Assembly: GCA_033557465.1 (NCBI GenBank)
Contig: CM066033.1
Span: 585,868,438-585,932,437, forward strand
Length of the DNA stretch: 64,000 nt
Origin: Ichthyophis bannanicus
Taxonomy: Eukaryota > Chordata > Amphibia > Gymnophiona > Ichthyophiidae
Reading direction: 5' to 3'
The notes beneath the pieces are model-generated. The model searched no databases, had not been told where the DNA came from, and saw only the letters and a list, made by a program, of their open reading frames with translations. The translations under genes were made by a program, and so were the position numbers. Of this stretch, positions 33,801-45,234 are shown piece by piece; position 1 is the first letter of the stretch, and every line of letters starts with the position of its first letter.

Positions 33801-34015
33801 GTTAATTTTCAGACCCTGATTTCACAGCATTAGTGTGCCTGGAGCCTCTCCCCGCCCACTCTCTGTCCATTGACCCCTTCTTTCCGCCCTCTGGGACGAC
33901 TTAACGCCACCGGAGACGTTATCGTGCGATAAGTGATGTTATCGTGCAGTAATGTTACATTTTCACACAATAACGTCGCCGCTGTGACATTAGCACTCTT
34001 TAATAAACATACCCA
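30847..34015 (+). mobile_element. Harbinger-type element C, long non-autonomous
   Basis: 3.2 kb, same orientation and family as element A. It starts GGGGTATGTTTACTAAACCG after TTA (30844-30846) and ends TTTAATAAACATACCC at about 34014. The right flank is mutated, so the duplication is not clean. Internal order follows A: subterminal GTTAACGCGCGTTAAC, tRNA-like module and hairpin (about 31040-31520), the palindromic MITE (32724-32932), and the GGCATCTGCCTAGT region. It lacks the CR1 and the SINE found in A and about 0.45 kb present at 13190-13650 of A. No transposase ORF is seen. Confidence 0.75.
31040..31520. repeat. Large inverted repeat in element C
   Basis: Same hairpin as in element A. 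The left arm has GGTTTGATCCTGC and ATTTAAATCAGTGCTG. A centre of GGCGCCTTATGAGG-like variants follows, and the right arm has CACTGATTTAAATT and CACATGACGTCTGC. The left arm carries a local duplication of the GTGCTGTCTGAGGCATTTCC region. Confidence 0.65.
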
Positions 34016-34195
34016 GTTTTAGTCATTCCATTCCATTGTTTTAACATTCACACTTCTTTATTTATATATATGTTTTTTATGCTTTACCAGCCAAAGATTC
34101 AGCTTTTTCTCCTATGCTTTTATTTGTCCATTAGCAAAAAAACTGCAGCAGATTCGATAAAGAGCAGCCAAATAGTGTCTTTTGAGTAAACACAC

Positions 34196-34460
34196 ATTTA
34201 TTTATATTCTCTTATATACTGTGCTATTCTGCATCAGTACAGTTTACATTGAACAGGGCATTATAACTTGGAGATAACTATTTTACAGGGAACATGGGCT
34301 ATGGAGAGTTAAGTGGCTTGCCTAAGATCACAAGGAGCACCTGTGGGACTAGAAACCCCAGTCCTTCTGGCTCAAGGTTGCTGTCCTCTAGTGGGATTTG
34401 AACCCCTGACCTTCTGGCCTGAAGTACCTTGCCCCAACCACTAGGCCACTCCTCCACTCC
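34196..34460 (-). mobile_element. tRNA-derived SINE with L2-like tail (copy 3)
   Basis: Near-identical in layout to the SINE at 14332. In minus orientation it has the GAGTGGCCTAGTGGTTGGGG head, GGTTCAAATCCC B box, CTTAGGCAAGCCACTTAAC and a TAAATAAATGT end. Its head has an excellent B box (GGTTCAAATCC). Confidence 0.8.
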
Positions 34461-35039
34461 ATTGAATATGTATTGGACAAATAAATACAAACAGGGGTAG
34501 AAATCAAATACTTATACAACAAGGCTAAAGGAGCCATCAAAAGGCGCAAAATCCACCCACACTTTTAAAGACTGGAAAAAAGCGCCATACATTCATGACT
34601 TATTTATTTATTTATTTAGCAGCGGTTTACATTGTAACTTAAACTTGGTAATGTGCATTATACAGGGACATTAATAACTTGGACTTGACTCCCCTGCCAA
34701 AGTCCTTTTACTCATTTGCATAAACACTTATCAATACTTAAGTCCAAAAATAGCCATGGCATCATTAGTGTGAGTGTCAGCTTCCGCAGAGGGAACCCCA
34801 CACAAGCCCCACTCATTCAAACAACTTATCTGGGGAAAATTCCAGTGCGGCAGTGTCCCTTATTTCAGTCCATAGTGGAAGCGAAATGCCCAACTGCCTG
34901 ACATCGATGTTTCAGCTTCTTATCTAAAAGCTTGCTTTAAGGGCTAATTCTAACAAGCATTCTCTCCAGCACAATGTGTTTTTTGCTCCTTCCAGAATTT
35001 ATCCTGCTATGGCTCTTGTGCTGGAGAGACATTTATGCT

Positions 35040-35925
35040 TATCAATAAACGGAGTAACCTGGGAATAGGTCCCAAAGTGGTGAACTGGATCAGAAATTGG
35101 TTGGCTGACAAATGACAGAAGATGGTGGCAAACGGAACTCATTGAGAAGAAAGGAAGGTGCGTAGTGGTGTGCCTCAGAGATCAATTCTGGGACCGATCT
35201 TGTTCAATGTCTGCTAATGTCTGAGGATCTCAAGGTACTGAAACAATGTGACAAAGTGGTAGCCAAAACCAGAAGGATGCTGGATTGCATAGAGAGAGGA
35301 ATGATCAGCAGAAAAGAGGAGGTATTAATGCCCCTGTGCAAGTCGTTGGTGAAACCTCACTTGGAGTATTGTGTTCAAGGATATAAAAAGACTTGAAATG
35401 GTTCAGAGGAAGGCAATCAAAATGATTTGGAGCCTGCGTGTATGAGAAGAGACTTGTATAACCTAGAGGAGAGGAAGGGCAGGGGAGATATGATACAGAC
35501 TTTTAAATACTTAAAGGGTATTAATGAACAAACACATCTTTTTCAAATAAGGGGAAGCTGTAAAACTAGAAGGTATACAATGAAGCTGCAAGGTGGTAAA
35601 CTTAAAAGCAACATCAGGAAATACTTTTTCACTGAAGGGGTGATAGATGCTTGGAATGCCCTCCTGATGGAGTTGGTGGGGGCAAATACAGTGATGGAAT
35701 TCAAAATGGCATGGGACAGACACAGTAGATCCCTTTATAGCAAGAGGATGAAATCACAGCAGACTTATATATCTTTTACGTGTATGCATCAATAAATAGA
35801 GGGGGGCTGATCTGCACAGAGCAGCGGTTACAACCACTCTAGCCACTTTACTGGGCAGACTAAATGGACAATACTGGTCTTTATCTGCCATTATATACTT
35901 GGTTACCATGTTACTATATGCCTCA
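35040..35925 (+). mobile_element. CR1-type LINE fragment
   Basis: Internally deleted CR1-clade RT. NLGIGPKVVNWIRNWL and SGVPQRSILGPILFNV come from the RT core. They are joined to RRMLDCIERGMISRKEEVLMPLCKSLVKPHLEYC, MRRDLYNLEERKGRGDMI, KSNIRKYFFTEGVIDAWNALL and a 3' end ACTGGGCAGACTAAATGGAC...GGTCTTTATCTGCC. The YADD region is missing. This subfamily differs from the CR1 at 11697 in its 3' UTR. An antisense 3' piece of it lies at 55560-55665. Confidence 0.8.
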
Positions 35926-36589
35926 GAGCAGTTGTAAATGCTGATGTGGAATTTAAAAAAAAAATCTAGATGTAATGTATTCCTATTGTAAAATGAGAAA
36001 TACATGTTCTGTATATGCTTTGGACTGTCCAGTCCCTGCCCAAAACATGCCCTCTTTAAATCTGTGCATTCCATAGAAATTCTGTATGTAAATAACTGCA
36101 GTCTAAAATTGGCCTTTACACATATGCAAGCTATATGTCTCAATGCTGCTATTTACACCTAGAATTGCCACCCAAGACTTCGAAAAAACATTCCTCCTTT
36201 ACAAAGGTGACTGCACCAGAGAATTAAGCTATTTTCGACAAATCTAGTGACCTTAGGGCCTGTTTGGTAAATGGCAATAATGCCTTTATGATTGTTAAGT
36301 TGATGTTACTACACTTGACTTTGATAGACAAGGCTTTGGGGGGCACAACTCCCATTTATTTCAAAACAGTATTATGAATCTGCAAACCTACCCATACATT
36401 AAGATCAATGGGCACCCAACAGCATGATGTTTCTCCTTTCCGTTACGTACACTTGAGTGATTAGAGGAATAGGTTGTTCTCACTAGCTGGTTGAACAGGA
36501 TGGAATAAGCTTTCTGTTTCACTTTGATTAATGAAATGATTTTTGGAAGGAATTGAAGGCATTTTACTTTCAGCAGGCTTTTTTATTGA

Positions 36590-37165
36590 TATGATTATTT
36601 TCTATGTATGTTTTTGCCGTTGGCACATTTTACAAAGTGCAATCTGGAAGGTCAAAGCCAGAATGTCTGGAAGAAAAAAAAAGCAGGGACGTGCAAGTTC
36701 AGGCACAATTTTAGAAACGTTGGCATGCCCGATATGGTCATCTATGGAGACGTCTACATAGACATCCCCAGAATAGCAATTCAAAACAGGGATGTCTAAT
36801 AGCCTAATAGTGGGTTATGGGCAGTGTGGCTAGTGTTCAAATCTCAGAATGGGCCTTTATTGATCTTAGACTAGTCGCATAATTCTCCAGCTTCTCTACA
36901 CCATTTGGATGTTTTAAGGCCACAACAAGCACTTTTGTGATGCCTATTCATTCCTGGAGATGCCCCCAATGTTTTCTGAATGGGGATGTCTAGGTCCATT
37001 GCACCTCCCCAGCCACATCTCCATCATGTCCCCTGCCTACTTGGACATCCCTGCACCGGAGATGTCTCTAAACGTCATTTGTAAAATAGCTCTGTGATTT
37101 TGACATCCACATGCACATTTTCGGACATCCAAATCACAATGAAGACTTTTAAAATGACCCCTTTA
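36590..37165 (+). repeat. Dispersed GACATCC-rich repeat, copy 1
   Basis: About 575 bp with many GGACATCC/GGGATGTC words, a tRNA-like GTGTTCAAATCTC in the middle and an end TTTTAAAATGACCCC. Related copies lie at 47630-48200 (+) and 49925-50510 (-). I read it as a non-autonomous DNA transposon, perhaps hAT-like, but see no target duplication. Confidence 0.5.
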
Positions 37166-38145
37166 CTGTTTATATGACTGTGTAAACTACAGTATGAATG
37201 TACTTTTCTAACTCGCCTAAAATTCGGGATAGGCCTGGCATAACATTTTAAATAAAATTAATTTGTTTTGATTGGAATGCACTTCCTTGTACTATGAGGC
37301 TCATGTTGCATAGGCAATGCTGCCTATTGCTGAGGGTCATTCTGTCTGTCTTTGTCCATCTATCCAAATGCATAGATTTATTTGTGCATGAGCAAACAAA
37401 CCTGTGCTTGTGAAGACAGGATAAGGAAAGAAGAAGCCGGGAAATGTGAGCTGCATGACAGACAGAAAACTGGGGACTGCCTGCTAATCAAGCAACATGC
37501 ATTTGGAGAGTCTGGGTCCCACTTGCCAATCAAAAGGAGAGGCCATGGGAGATTTGAGCAATGTATCAGGAAGGGATCCTGTGCCTCACCTTCTGATCAA
37601 AAAGAGAGACTGGAAAAGCTGCGAGCAGCACAGCAGAGGAAATGTGCTTTCTTTTGTCTATTTAATAGTCTTAAATGTTGTTTCTCCTCTCAACCACTGG
37701 GAAGATGAATCTTAAGTAGAAAAACAATATAAACAAAAACAAATAAATTTACTGTAGCTCAATTTGAATCCAGGATCAGATTTCCAAATTTTGTTTGAAT
37801 TTAATCCGAAAAACTAAATGAGCTTCAACCTAGTTGAAATATGAAGCAAATTAGATTTAAAACCTAGGCTTATTTGTTTGGGCTCAGATTTAATCAACTA
37901 TTTAGTAAATTCAGCATATTCAAGCACTGGGGTTGACCTGCACATCTGAACCATGTTAAAAATGCATGTGAAGATTCCAGCTGAACAATAAACAATTTGG
38001 TTTCATCAACCAGATTCCAAATTGTCTCAGTTTGACTGTTCATCTCACCCCACCCTCCATGCATGAGGGTCCTGGTTCAATCCAGTTTTGTTCACTCATT
38101 TCTAATGTCTATATTGATGTATAATATGTGTTTTCTATATTACAG
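37166..38145. other. Rest of intron 1
   Basis: Ordinary AT-rich intron sequence. Frames at 37382-37715 show no domain. I see nothing else to annotate. Confidence 0.5.
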
Positions 38146-38286
38146 AGAGGCCAGGATTTTGCCCCCTCAATGACTTACCAGAGTCATTCATCAAGAAACC
38201 CAAATGTAAAATGGATGGTGATTGTTTAAAACCTACAAAGTGCTGTCCTCGTGGTTCATCATATGACTGTCTACCAGCAGTTAAAG
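38146..38286 (+). CDS. WAP-domain secreted protein, exon 2 (WAP domain 1)
   Basis: Acceptor TATATTACAG before 38146 and donor GTAATG at 38287. Exactly 141 nt, phase 1 at both ends. It encodes residues 28-74: ERPGFCPLNDLPESF, then KKPKCKMDGDCLKPTKCC and RGSSYDCLPAVK. Family features present: the PGxCP start, the CxxDxxC run (CKMDGDC) and the KCC pair. Cysteines are at 33, 48, 54, 60, 61 and 69. In the usual eight-cysteine pattern the second and seventh are absent; the seventh is replaced by Gly64/Ser65. Those two pair with each other in WAP domains, so the domain would keep three bonds. No frame damage is seen. The gene looks intact, but expression is unproven. Confidence 0.85.
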
Positions 38287-38333
38287 GTAATGACATTGAC
38301 TAGTGTCATGTTTTAGCTTTGCATATAATTGAT

Positions 38334-39384
38334 TCCGCATATGACCAGGGGCGGCCCAAAAAGGGTGCAGGGCCATGTGCGGAGATTAATTGCAGGGCCT
38401 TATTTGTGTAAATATTTGCATAATGTTAACATGCGCTTTTAGTAAACATGCCTCTTAATGAGTGTCTGAACAAAGAAAGACTAACAGATTGCTACATTAC
38501 TATATTGCAGTGACAATCACCAGGCCCATTAGGAAGTACTACAAACACTGATCATTTAGAACCCATAGCAAATCCACCATATCATAACAGCACTATCAGG
38601 ACTCACAAAGCACCAAACCCTACCTATCAAAAGGCAACACTGCAGATATTAAAACCAGTACATCTCAGAGAATACCAATACATCTCACTGGGAGAAAGAG
38701 AACAAGTGGGACTGTCAAATAGAAACAATATGAACAGAATACCTCAACTTGGTTACACATGCAGAACATAGACTGTCACCACACAAAGAACAAGGGATCA
38801 CAATTTAGAAAAGGAAGATGATTATTAAACTGGGATTCCCAAAAGCCAAACATGAAATGTACAACACTGGAGAAATAAAACTATAAATTAATTTCCACTT
38901 GCACTAAACAAAAACGCGAAGATGTTAGCAATAAACACTTCCCAGACCTGACATATTCCAGTTAATAAATTCAAAATAAAAAGTATTTTTCTACCTTCTG
39001 TTTGGGATTTTGTTTTTCAGCTGCAATTGCTCCAGTCACTTTCTTCTGGTTTCTTCATGTCTTCTGCGAGCTATCCATTTGTCCTTTCTTCTCTTTTAGA
39101 TTTTTTCCATTCTCTCTATATATCTGCTTTAATAAACTGATTTTTCCCCTTTTGCTCTTTCCCCCTTTTCTTTCCTTATTCCTTTCTCATCCACTCAAAT
39201 TTCACCCTTCCATTCTCAATCCCCACTTACTCTCCCAATACCCAGCCCATCGTAGACTTTTCTTCCCTCCCACACAAAATATTTTTCCTCTCTCCATTCT
39301 CATTCCCCATCCCCAACCCTTTCTAGTACTCCCCCAAAATCAGCTCCCTTATAGTTCTAGACCCACCCAACATCCACTTCCTTC
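38334..39384. other. Intron 2, first part
   Basis: CAGGGGCGGCCCAAAAAGGG at 38346 resembles a hAT-type terminus. TTTAGTAAACATGCCTC near 38440 resembles the right end of the Harbinger family. I cannot define a complete element. From about 39000 the sequence turns pyrimidine-rich and leads into the minisatellite. Confidence 0.35.
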
Positions 39385-40180
39385 TAGTCCCAAGCCCCCC
39401 ATAAGCCCATTTCCAGTCCTAGCCCCCATATGCTTTTTTCCAGTTCCATTCCAGCCCCCCATCAGCTCATTTCCACTCCAAGCTCCCCATCAGCCAATTT
39501 CCAATCCTAGCCCCCTTGTAAGCCCATTTCCAGCCCTATTCCAACTCCCCTCAGCTCACTTCCAGTCCTGTTCCAGCCCCCATCAGCCCATTTCCAGTCC
39601 CATTCCCCCATTAGCCATTTCCAGTCCTATTCCATCCCATCACCCATTTGCAGTCCAAGCTCCCCCATCAGCCCATTTCCAGTCCTAGCCTCCCATATGT
39701 TCTTTTCCAGTTCCAATCCTAGCACCCGCGTCAGCCTATTTACAGTCCTATTCCAGCCCCCATCAGCCCATTTCCAGTCCTAGCCCCCCATATGCTCTAT
39801 TCCATTTCCATTCCAGCCCCCCCATCAGCCTATTTCCACTCCAAGCTCACCCATCAGCCAATTTCCAGTCCCCTCGTCAGCCCATTTCTAGTCCTAGCCC
39901 CCCCCCATTACAGCCCATTTCCAGTCCAAGCTTCCCCATCACAGCCTCTTTCCAGTTCTAACCCCCCCCCCATTACAGCCCATTTGCAGTCCTAGCCCCC
40001 ATCACAGTCCATTTCCAATCCAAGTACCCCCATCACAGCCCATTTGCAGTCCTAGCCCCCCATCACGGCCCATCCAGTCCTAGCCCCCCCCCGTCACAGT
40101 CCATTTGAAGTCCTAGCCCCCCCCATCGCAGCCCATTTCCAGCCCCAGTTCCCCCTCCCTCAATCACAGCTCATCCAGTC
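39385..40180. repeat. Pyrimidine-rich minisatellite in intron 2
   Basis: About 25-28 imperfect copies of a unit of roughly 26-30 bp containing CCCATTTCCAGTCCTAG, with C-runs of variable length (up to nine C) between units. The long plus-strand frames over it are Pro/Ser/Phe-rich translations of the repeat and not genes. Confidence 0.85.
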
Positions 40181-40317
40181 CTTTCCTCCCCGCCCCCAAA
40201 CAGCTCCGCAGCCATCTAAGGGGCTGCAGAGGGAGCCGGGGAAGCCTGCGTGAGGTCCTGGCTCCCTCTGCACAGCCGTCAGGCAAAAAAGATAGCTTTC
40301 ACAAAAATACTGAAGAG

Positions 40318-40572
40318 CACATGGAGGATGTAGCAAAAGTTGTTAGTTTAAAAAAGGTTTGGACAAATTCCTGGAGGAAAGGTCCATAAACCATTATTAA
40401 AGGGGACCCAGGTAATCCACTGCTTGCCCCAATACAAGCATTGTGGAACCTTTGTGTCTTTTTGGGAACCTGCTAGGTACTTGTGACCTGGATCGGCCAC
40501 TGTTGGAAACAGGATACTGGGCTTGATGAACTTTGGACTGACCCAGTATGGCATTTCTTATATTCTTATATT
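40318..40572 (+). mobile_element. CR1 LINE 3' end
   Basis: Encodes KKVWTNSWRKGP and continues AAACCATTATTAAAGGGGAC, GCATTGTGGAACC, ACTGGGCTTGATGAAC, CTGACCCAGTATGGCA and a CTTATATT tail. It is the same subfamily as the CR1 at 11697, truncated to its last 250 bp. Confidence 0.85.
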
Positions 40573-41269
40573 TTAAAAAGAGGAACACAGAATAGATAAA
40601 GCTGAAAGAAACAGAGAGAAATCAGAATGGCAAAAGCACATGCAGAAGACAAAATGGCTGAAGATATGAAGTGAGGTGGAAAGACTTTTTCAGGTATATT
40701 GGGGAGAAGGAGACGACCAGAGATGGAACTGCATGGCTTAAAGATGATGAGAACCAATATGTGGAGAGTGACAAGGGAAAAGTGGAAATGCTAAACAAAA
40801 GCTTTGTTCTATTTTCATGAAAGAAAATCCTGGAGAAGGACCACACATAATCTACATACTGATACTGACGGGAATGAAGTAGATACCACACCATTCATGA
40901 AGGAAGGGGAGATTATCAGTGGCGGCGGCGGCCAGCACACTCAAAGCAGCTGGCCGTTACTGCTTCAAATGTGCCCCAGACAGGGCCGGCGCAAGGTGAT
41001 AAGGTGCCCTAGATGAATCTCATCCCTTGCGCTGCTCCCCTCTGGTACCCATTGCCATCATTGTCGCCCCTCTCTGGGACGTGCAGCAGCGGCGACGAGC
41101 ACAAGCAGTGCCATGGTGCTTACCTTTAAACCTCGGTGCTGTTTGCTTCCGCACCTGTGATGCCCGATGCCAACTTCCTGCTGTAAACAGGAAGCCCTAC
41201 ATAACAAAATTTCCCCAAGGAGCCAAAAAACTATCAAAATAAAAAGGAAGAAACTCCAAACCAGGCACA

Positions 41270-41790
41270 GAAAAATGAACAAAAAATCTAACAGAATGTG
41301 AGAGTCAAAAAATAAGTACCAATTTGAAGCTAACAAAAAATATATGTATATACAGAGGAAAAAAGACCTCAACCAACCCTCCTGCCAACATAGTCAGAAA
41401 GGATGAGCCAGTCGATGGGCAAAACAAACAGGAACAATAACCAAATGGTGCCAAAACAATCGAACTGTGCTCAAAAAGACATCAGTGGTCAGAAAATAAC
41501 ACCCCTCTATAATAGGTAAAAGGGCAAAAACAAAAAATAACTAAAGAGGAAGAAAAGCTCAAAATGGTAATAACATTCAAATATCATCAGCAACTATGGC
41601 CATCAAGAGTGCCAATCAGAAAAGAACACTGAAGAAACTTAGCTTTAAATCTGCAAGCTCAGCAGAGCAGCATGGTGTAAATCATGAAATCTGCAGCAGT
41701 CATGGCAACTATCTGGAGCCCTGACACTGGATGTTTCGCCAGGCGGCTTCTTCAGGGAGCTATACAAGTGATGTTGCTGGTTCTAAAATA
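41270..41790 (-). mobile_element. Penelope-like element, 3' region
   Basis: Antisense copy of the non-coding region seen in the Penelope pair at 48660-49830. It shares AGAGGAAAAAAGACCTCA, GAGCCAGTCG and AAGACATCAGTGGTCAGAAA, and ends near GGCTTCTTCAGGG, part of the CCTGAAGAAGCC motif common in such elements. No RT sequence remains. Confidence 0.6.
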
Positions 41791-42864
41791 CATAGAATGA
41801 AGCACTCTCACACATTGAACTAAGAAAACAAACTGAAAATAAGAAAATACAAGTGAGAAGAAAAGAAAACCAAAAACTCATCCGAGGCAAAAGACAAGCA
41901 AAGGGACTGACGCTGAACCCGGAACTGCTGGCACAAGAGGCAGAAAAAACGCCGAGCATGCGCGGTTAAAAAAGGCATTCCCAATGACGTCAATTCTCTT
42001 TAAAGGATCACCTAATGTATGGGCAGTATAGACAGAGACTGAGCCGCTACCAGGTGTTATTTCTCCATGGGGTATGTTTACTAAAGTGCGGTAAACGTGG
42101 CTAACGCGCGTTATACGACATTAACGACCGTAAGTGCCTTATAACACGCGTAACGACGCGCTAACGACCGTAAACGTGTTACTACACGCGTTAACCGCGG
42201 TTAACGATCGTAAAGTCCCGCAGCGCGTTAAAACAGCGCAGAAGGCGGAGAGTGGGCGGAGAGAAGGGGTCAATGGGCGGAGAGTGGTCGTGGAGAGGCT
42301 AACGCACTGATTCTCAGAGCTGAATTCCAACGCGAATGAAAACCTGTCGGTAAAGGCAGTTAAAGGCAAGAGAAACCATTTCCGTCAGCAATGTACAGAA
42401 AAACCGGGGAAACCCACCAAACGTGAGCAGTGTGATACATATGCACAGAACAGAATATCACATAAAACGTTAAAAATGGCCACAAAAAACATGTTAAAAA
42501 GCATAATGCAGCTGTGCAACAGTGATAGCAATGGGCAAAAAGGACCAACAGTCCATGGCAAGCACCAAATAAAAACGAGATGATGTGTGGAAGTGTCTAC
42601 GCTCCGCGGACCCTTTCAAAGACCATCTCATTGTAATGGAGCTGTCCTGGGAGTGTTGTGTAATGTTGCCCAGTGATATCATTGTTGCCCAGCTTGGTTA
42701 TGGGTGTGTGCCCCTTTTCTGAGGTCTCTCCTGAGGTTTATGTGCACCTTTGTCTGCATACAAGGTAAATGAGGCCACAGTAAACCTGTTGCAGAGCAGG
42801 GTTTCTGACTCGTCAGGCCGGTTTAACTACCTCAAGGGACTACACTGTCTCTGTGGCCACAGTG

Positions 42865-42920
42865 TGGTGCAACAGACACAGCCAGTGCCTGTAAGACCAG
42901 AGGGTCACAGGTTCAAATCC
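42865..42920 (+). promoter_or_regulatory. tRNA-like module with strong A and B boxes, element D
   Basis: TGGTGCAACAG at 42865-42875 fits the A box consensus at all positions. GGTTCAAATCC at 42910-42920 fits the B box at 10 of 11. Spacing 34 bp. Homologous to the weaker module at 18577 in B and, antisense, at about 14005-14075 in A. Confidence 0.55.
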
Positions 42921-44937
42921 CAGCTGGGGCTCCTGCCAACCCAGTCCCCATAGTTTTACCCCCCACTAAACATTGATAGTAAAGACACCCCTTTATTGCA
43001 GAGAACATAAGCATGGCCTATATTTTACCACACCAAACACAGACACCAGAAACAGGCACATTACCTAAAGCTGAGTCCCACAAATGCAGTCCTGGAGGGC
43101 CCCACACCAGTCCGGCTTCATGCTGCCCCCAATAAAGATGGCTGTGCTGCATATCTATGCACCACCCCCATGGTGTGCAGATGTAGCTCATGCATAGTTA
43201 TGAGGGACAGCATGAAAACCCGAACAGTGTTTGGAACAGCAGGACTGGAGTCGGGGAACTCTGCTGTAAAGCAGCAGCCAACAGGGCCACACACCCACCC
43301 ATAGGCCCCATTGGTCAATGCCTCCTGGAGAGGCAAGACATTGGGCCCTGCCTGTACCCCCAATACTAGCAGTTGCATACCGTAGCAATGCCACCCTACA
43401 CCTGTGTATATGGTACAGAGCTATCAAACGTTCCCTATGATAACTGGCAGATATCAATTCCTACGTTAAGCACGGTTAACTCATTGAGCTCCACCATAAC
43501 AATCATTCTGATGTCCGCGGTGTTTGCTGCAGGTCTGGTCTCTGACAGTGTTCGCCACCCTGGGGAGTGATCCCCCAACAGCCTTGTGTACCATATCCAT
43601 GCCTGTACTATGCCCATGACTGGTGTGGTGGCTATGGCTGCTGACCACCTCTATAGTAGCACAATGCTGGCATAGGTGTGGGCGTGGCTGTCTGTCTATC
43701 CAGTGTGTGGTGGCTGCAAACACCTTCCACAGTCCACACTGCCGGCACTGTTGCCAGTATTGGGCTGCCAATGTGCATAATGAGGAGCAAGGTACCATGG
43801 GTATAGGCCGGACAGGGTGGCCTGGCCAGGGTGCATCTGCACAGGGCATAGAGCAGTGACAGGCACATTGTAGTGGCCGGCCACCACCTACCCAGACAGG
43901 GTGACCTCAGTATATCCTGCTGAGAGCTCACTCTCACCCTGACTGTGCAGTGACCACAGCATGGCTAGGCACTCCCATGGTGCTATCTAGTATTTCTCTC
44001 ATGTGATAAATATGGGTTTCCTTTTGGGGCCCAGTCACTGATGTATCTGCTTGCTGTGTATGCTGGCATCCCAGTTCTGGGTGCAGGCAGCTCCACTGGG
44101 CACTAGCAGCCTGTTTGCAGCTGGTAGGTGAGGTGAGGTGAGGTGATGGAGTGGCTTGCAGGGTGCAGTGGCTGATGGCTTGCAGCAGGGGAATATCAGA
44201 TAGTGGTGGGGTGTAGCATACCATATCCAGGCCTAATGTCAGTCTGCTATTGTGTTATGGCTGTGTACAGAGCTGCATTGCCTGCCCTGTGAGGTGTTTG
44301 TTCCTCAGCAGGACTAGGGTTAATGTTCCCCTCTACTGCCACTTTTGCAGGGAGGTAGACTGTGGATCCTTTGATAGGAGACCCTGTTTGCCACCCTCAG
44401 CTCTGGGGGAGAGGGGGTGTTGGTGCATGGGGGCTACACCTGACTGCAACAGACAGAGATGTCCAAGGTGTTCCTGCAGAAACTACCTATACTGACACAG
44501 TAACACTGCTTTGGACCTGCGCCATGGCCTCTTTCAGCTATGGACGGTGCTGTGGACCTAGTGCTGGGCGCCTCACTGCGCCCTCAGGGTGAGCACAGTA
44601 CCCGCACAATGTGATGGTGTGTAGCTACTCTGTGCCAGTACAACACACGGTTGGTACCCCCTATCAGGCCGAGATGCTGTGGGGGTGCACATGGTCAGTC
44701 CCCCCTACCGGGCCGAGGTGCTGTGGGGGTGCATTCCCCATGGTGTGTATCTGTGGACAGCTGATTTGCATGTGCAGTGCATCATGGGTGTGACTGGCGC
44801 AATCCAACCCTGTGATACTCCAGCACCTGCTCACAGGCTCTGATAAACCATAGGCCATCACACGTACATCTGTTAGCATAATGCATAGGTGCAAGACACC
44901 TTACAGAGTCTGTAATATAAGATGCCCACACTGGTAA

Positions 44938-45055
44938 AAACACACGTACCCACGCACGTACCCACACACGATTGTACGCGCACAGCTACGCACGGGGCTA
45001 CGCACGCACCAACGCACGCACCCTCGCACGCACCAACGTACGTAGCTAGGCACAC
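44938..45055. repeat. CGCACG-rich tandem tract
   Basis: About 120 bp of imperfect repeats built from ACGCACC, ACGTACC and GCTACGCACG. It lies inside element D, next to the tRNA-like module. Confidence 0.7.
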
Positions 45056-45162
45056 TCCGAGGGTGTTTCTGACCAATACAAAACGTAACGGAAAACATGC
45101 CTCCTCGTTCCCTCTATAATGCACAGGGTGATGCCTGGGACAGCCTTCTGCGTTAGGCACAC

Positions 45163-45234
45163 TGGGGACTCGAACCCATGCTGCCTGTAACAGCAGTCAG
45201 TACCATAACCATTGTGCTACAGCTCTGTTTCAGT
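45163..45234 (-). repeat. tRNA-like sequence in element D
   Basis: On the minus strand A box TAGCACAATGG (45219-45209) and B box GGTTCGAGTCC (45176-45166) both match consensus perfectly, 32 bp apart. Between them TGCTG-TTACAGG-CAGCA forms a perfect 5-bp anticodon-type stem with a 7-nt loop, and GCAC/GTAC gives a 3-of-4 D stem. The acceptor ends do not pair and the T stem is poor. It looks like a tRNA-derived head fixed in the transposon and not a functional tRNA gene. Homologous modules occur in A, C and E. Confidence 0.6.

Noticed and set aside
39002..39688. 228-codon plus-strand ORF with a Pro/Ser/Phe-rich product
   Set aside because: It is a translation of pyrimidine-rich sequence and minisatellite units inside a WAP-gene intron. 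Composition explains its openness.
45163..45234. Functional tRNA gene
   Set aside because: A and B boxes and the anticodon stem are good, but the acceptor stem does not pair and the T stem is weak. The same sequence recurs in transposon copies, so I call it tRNA-like only.
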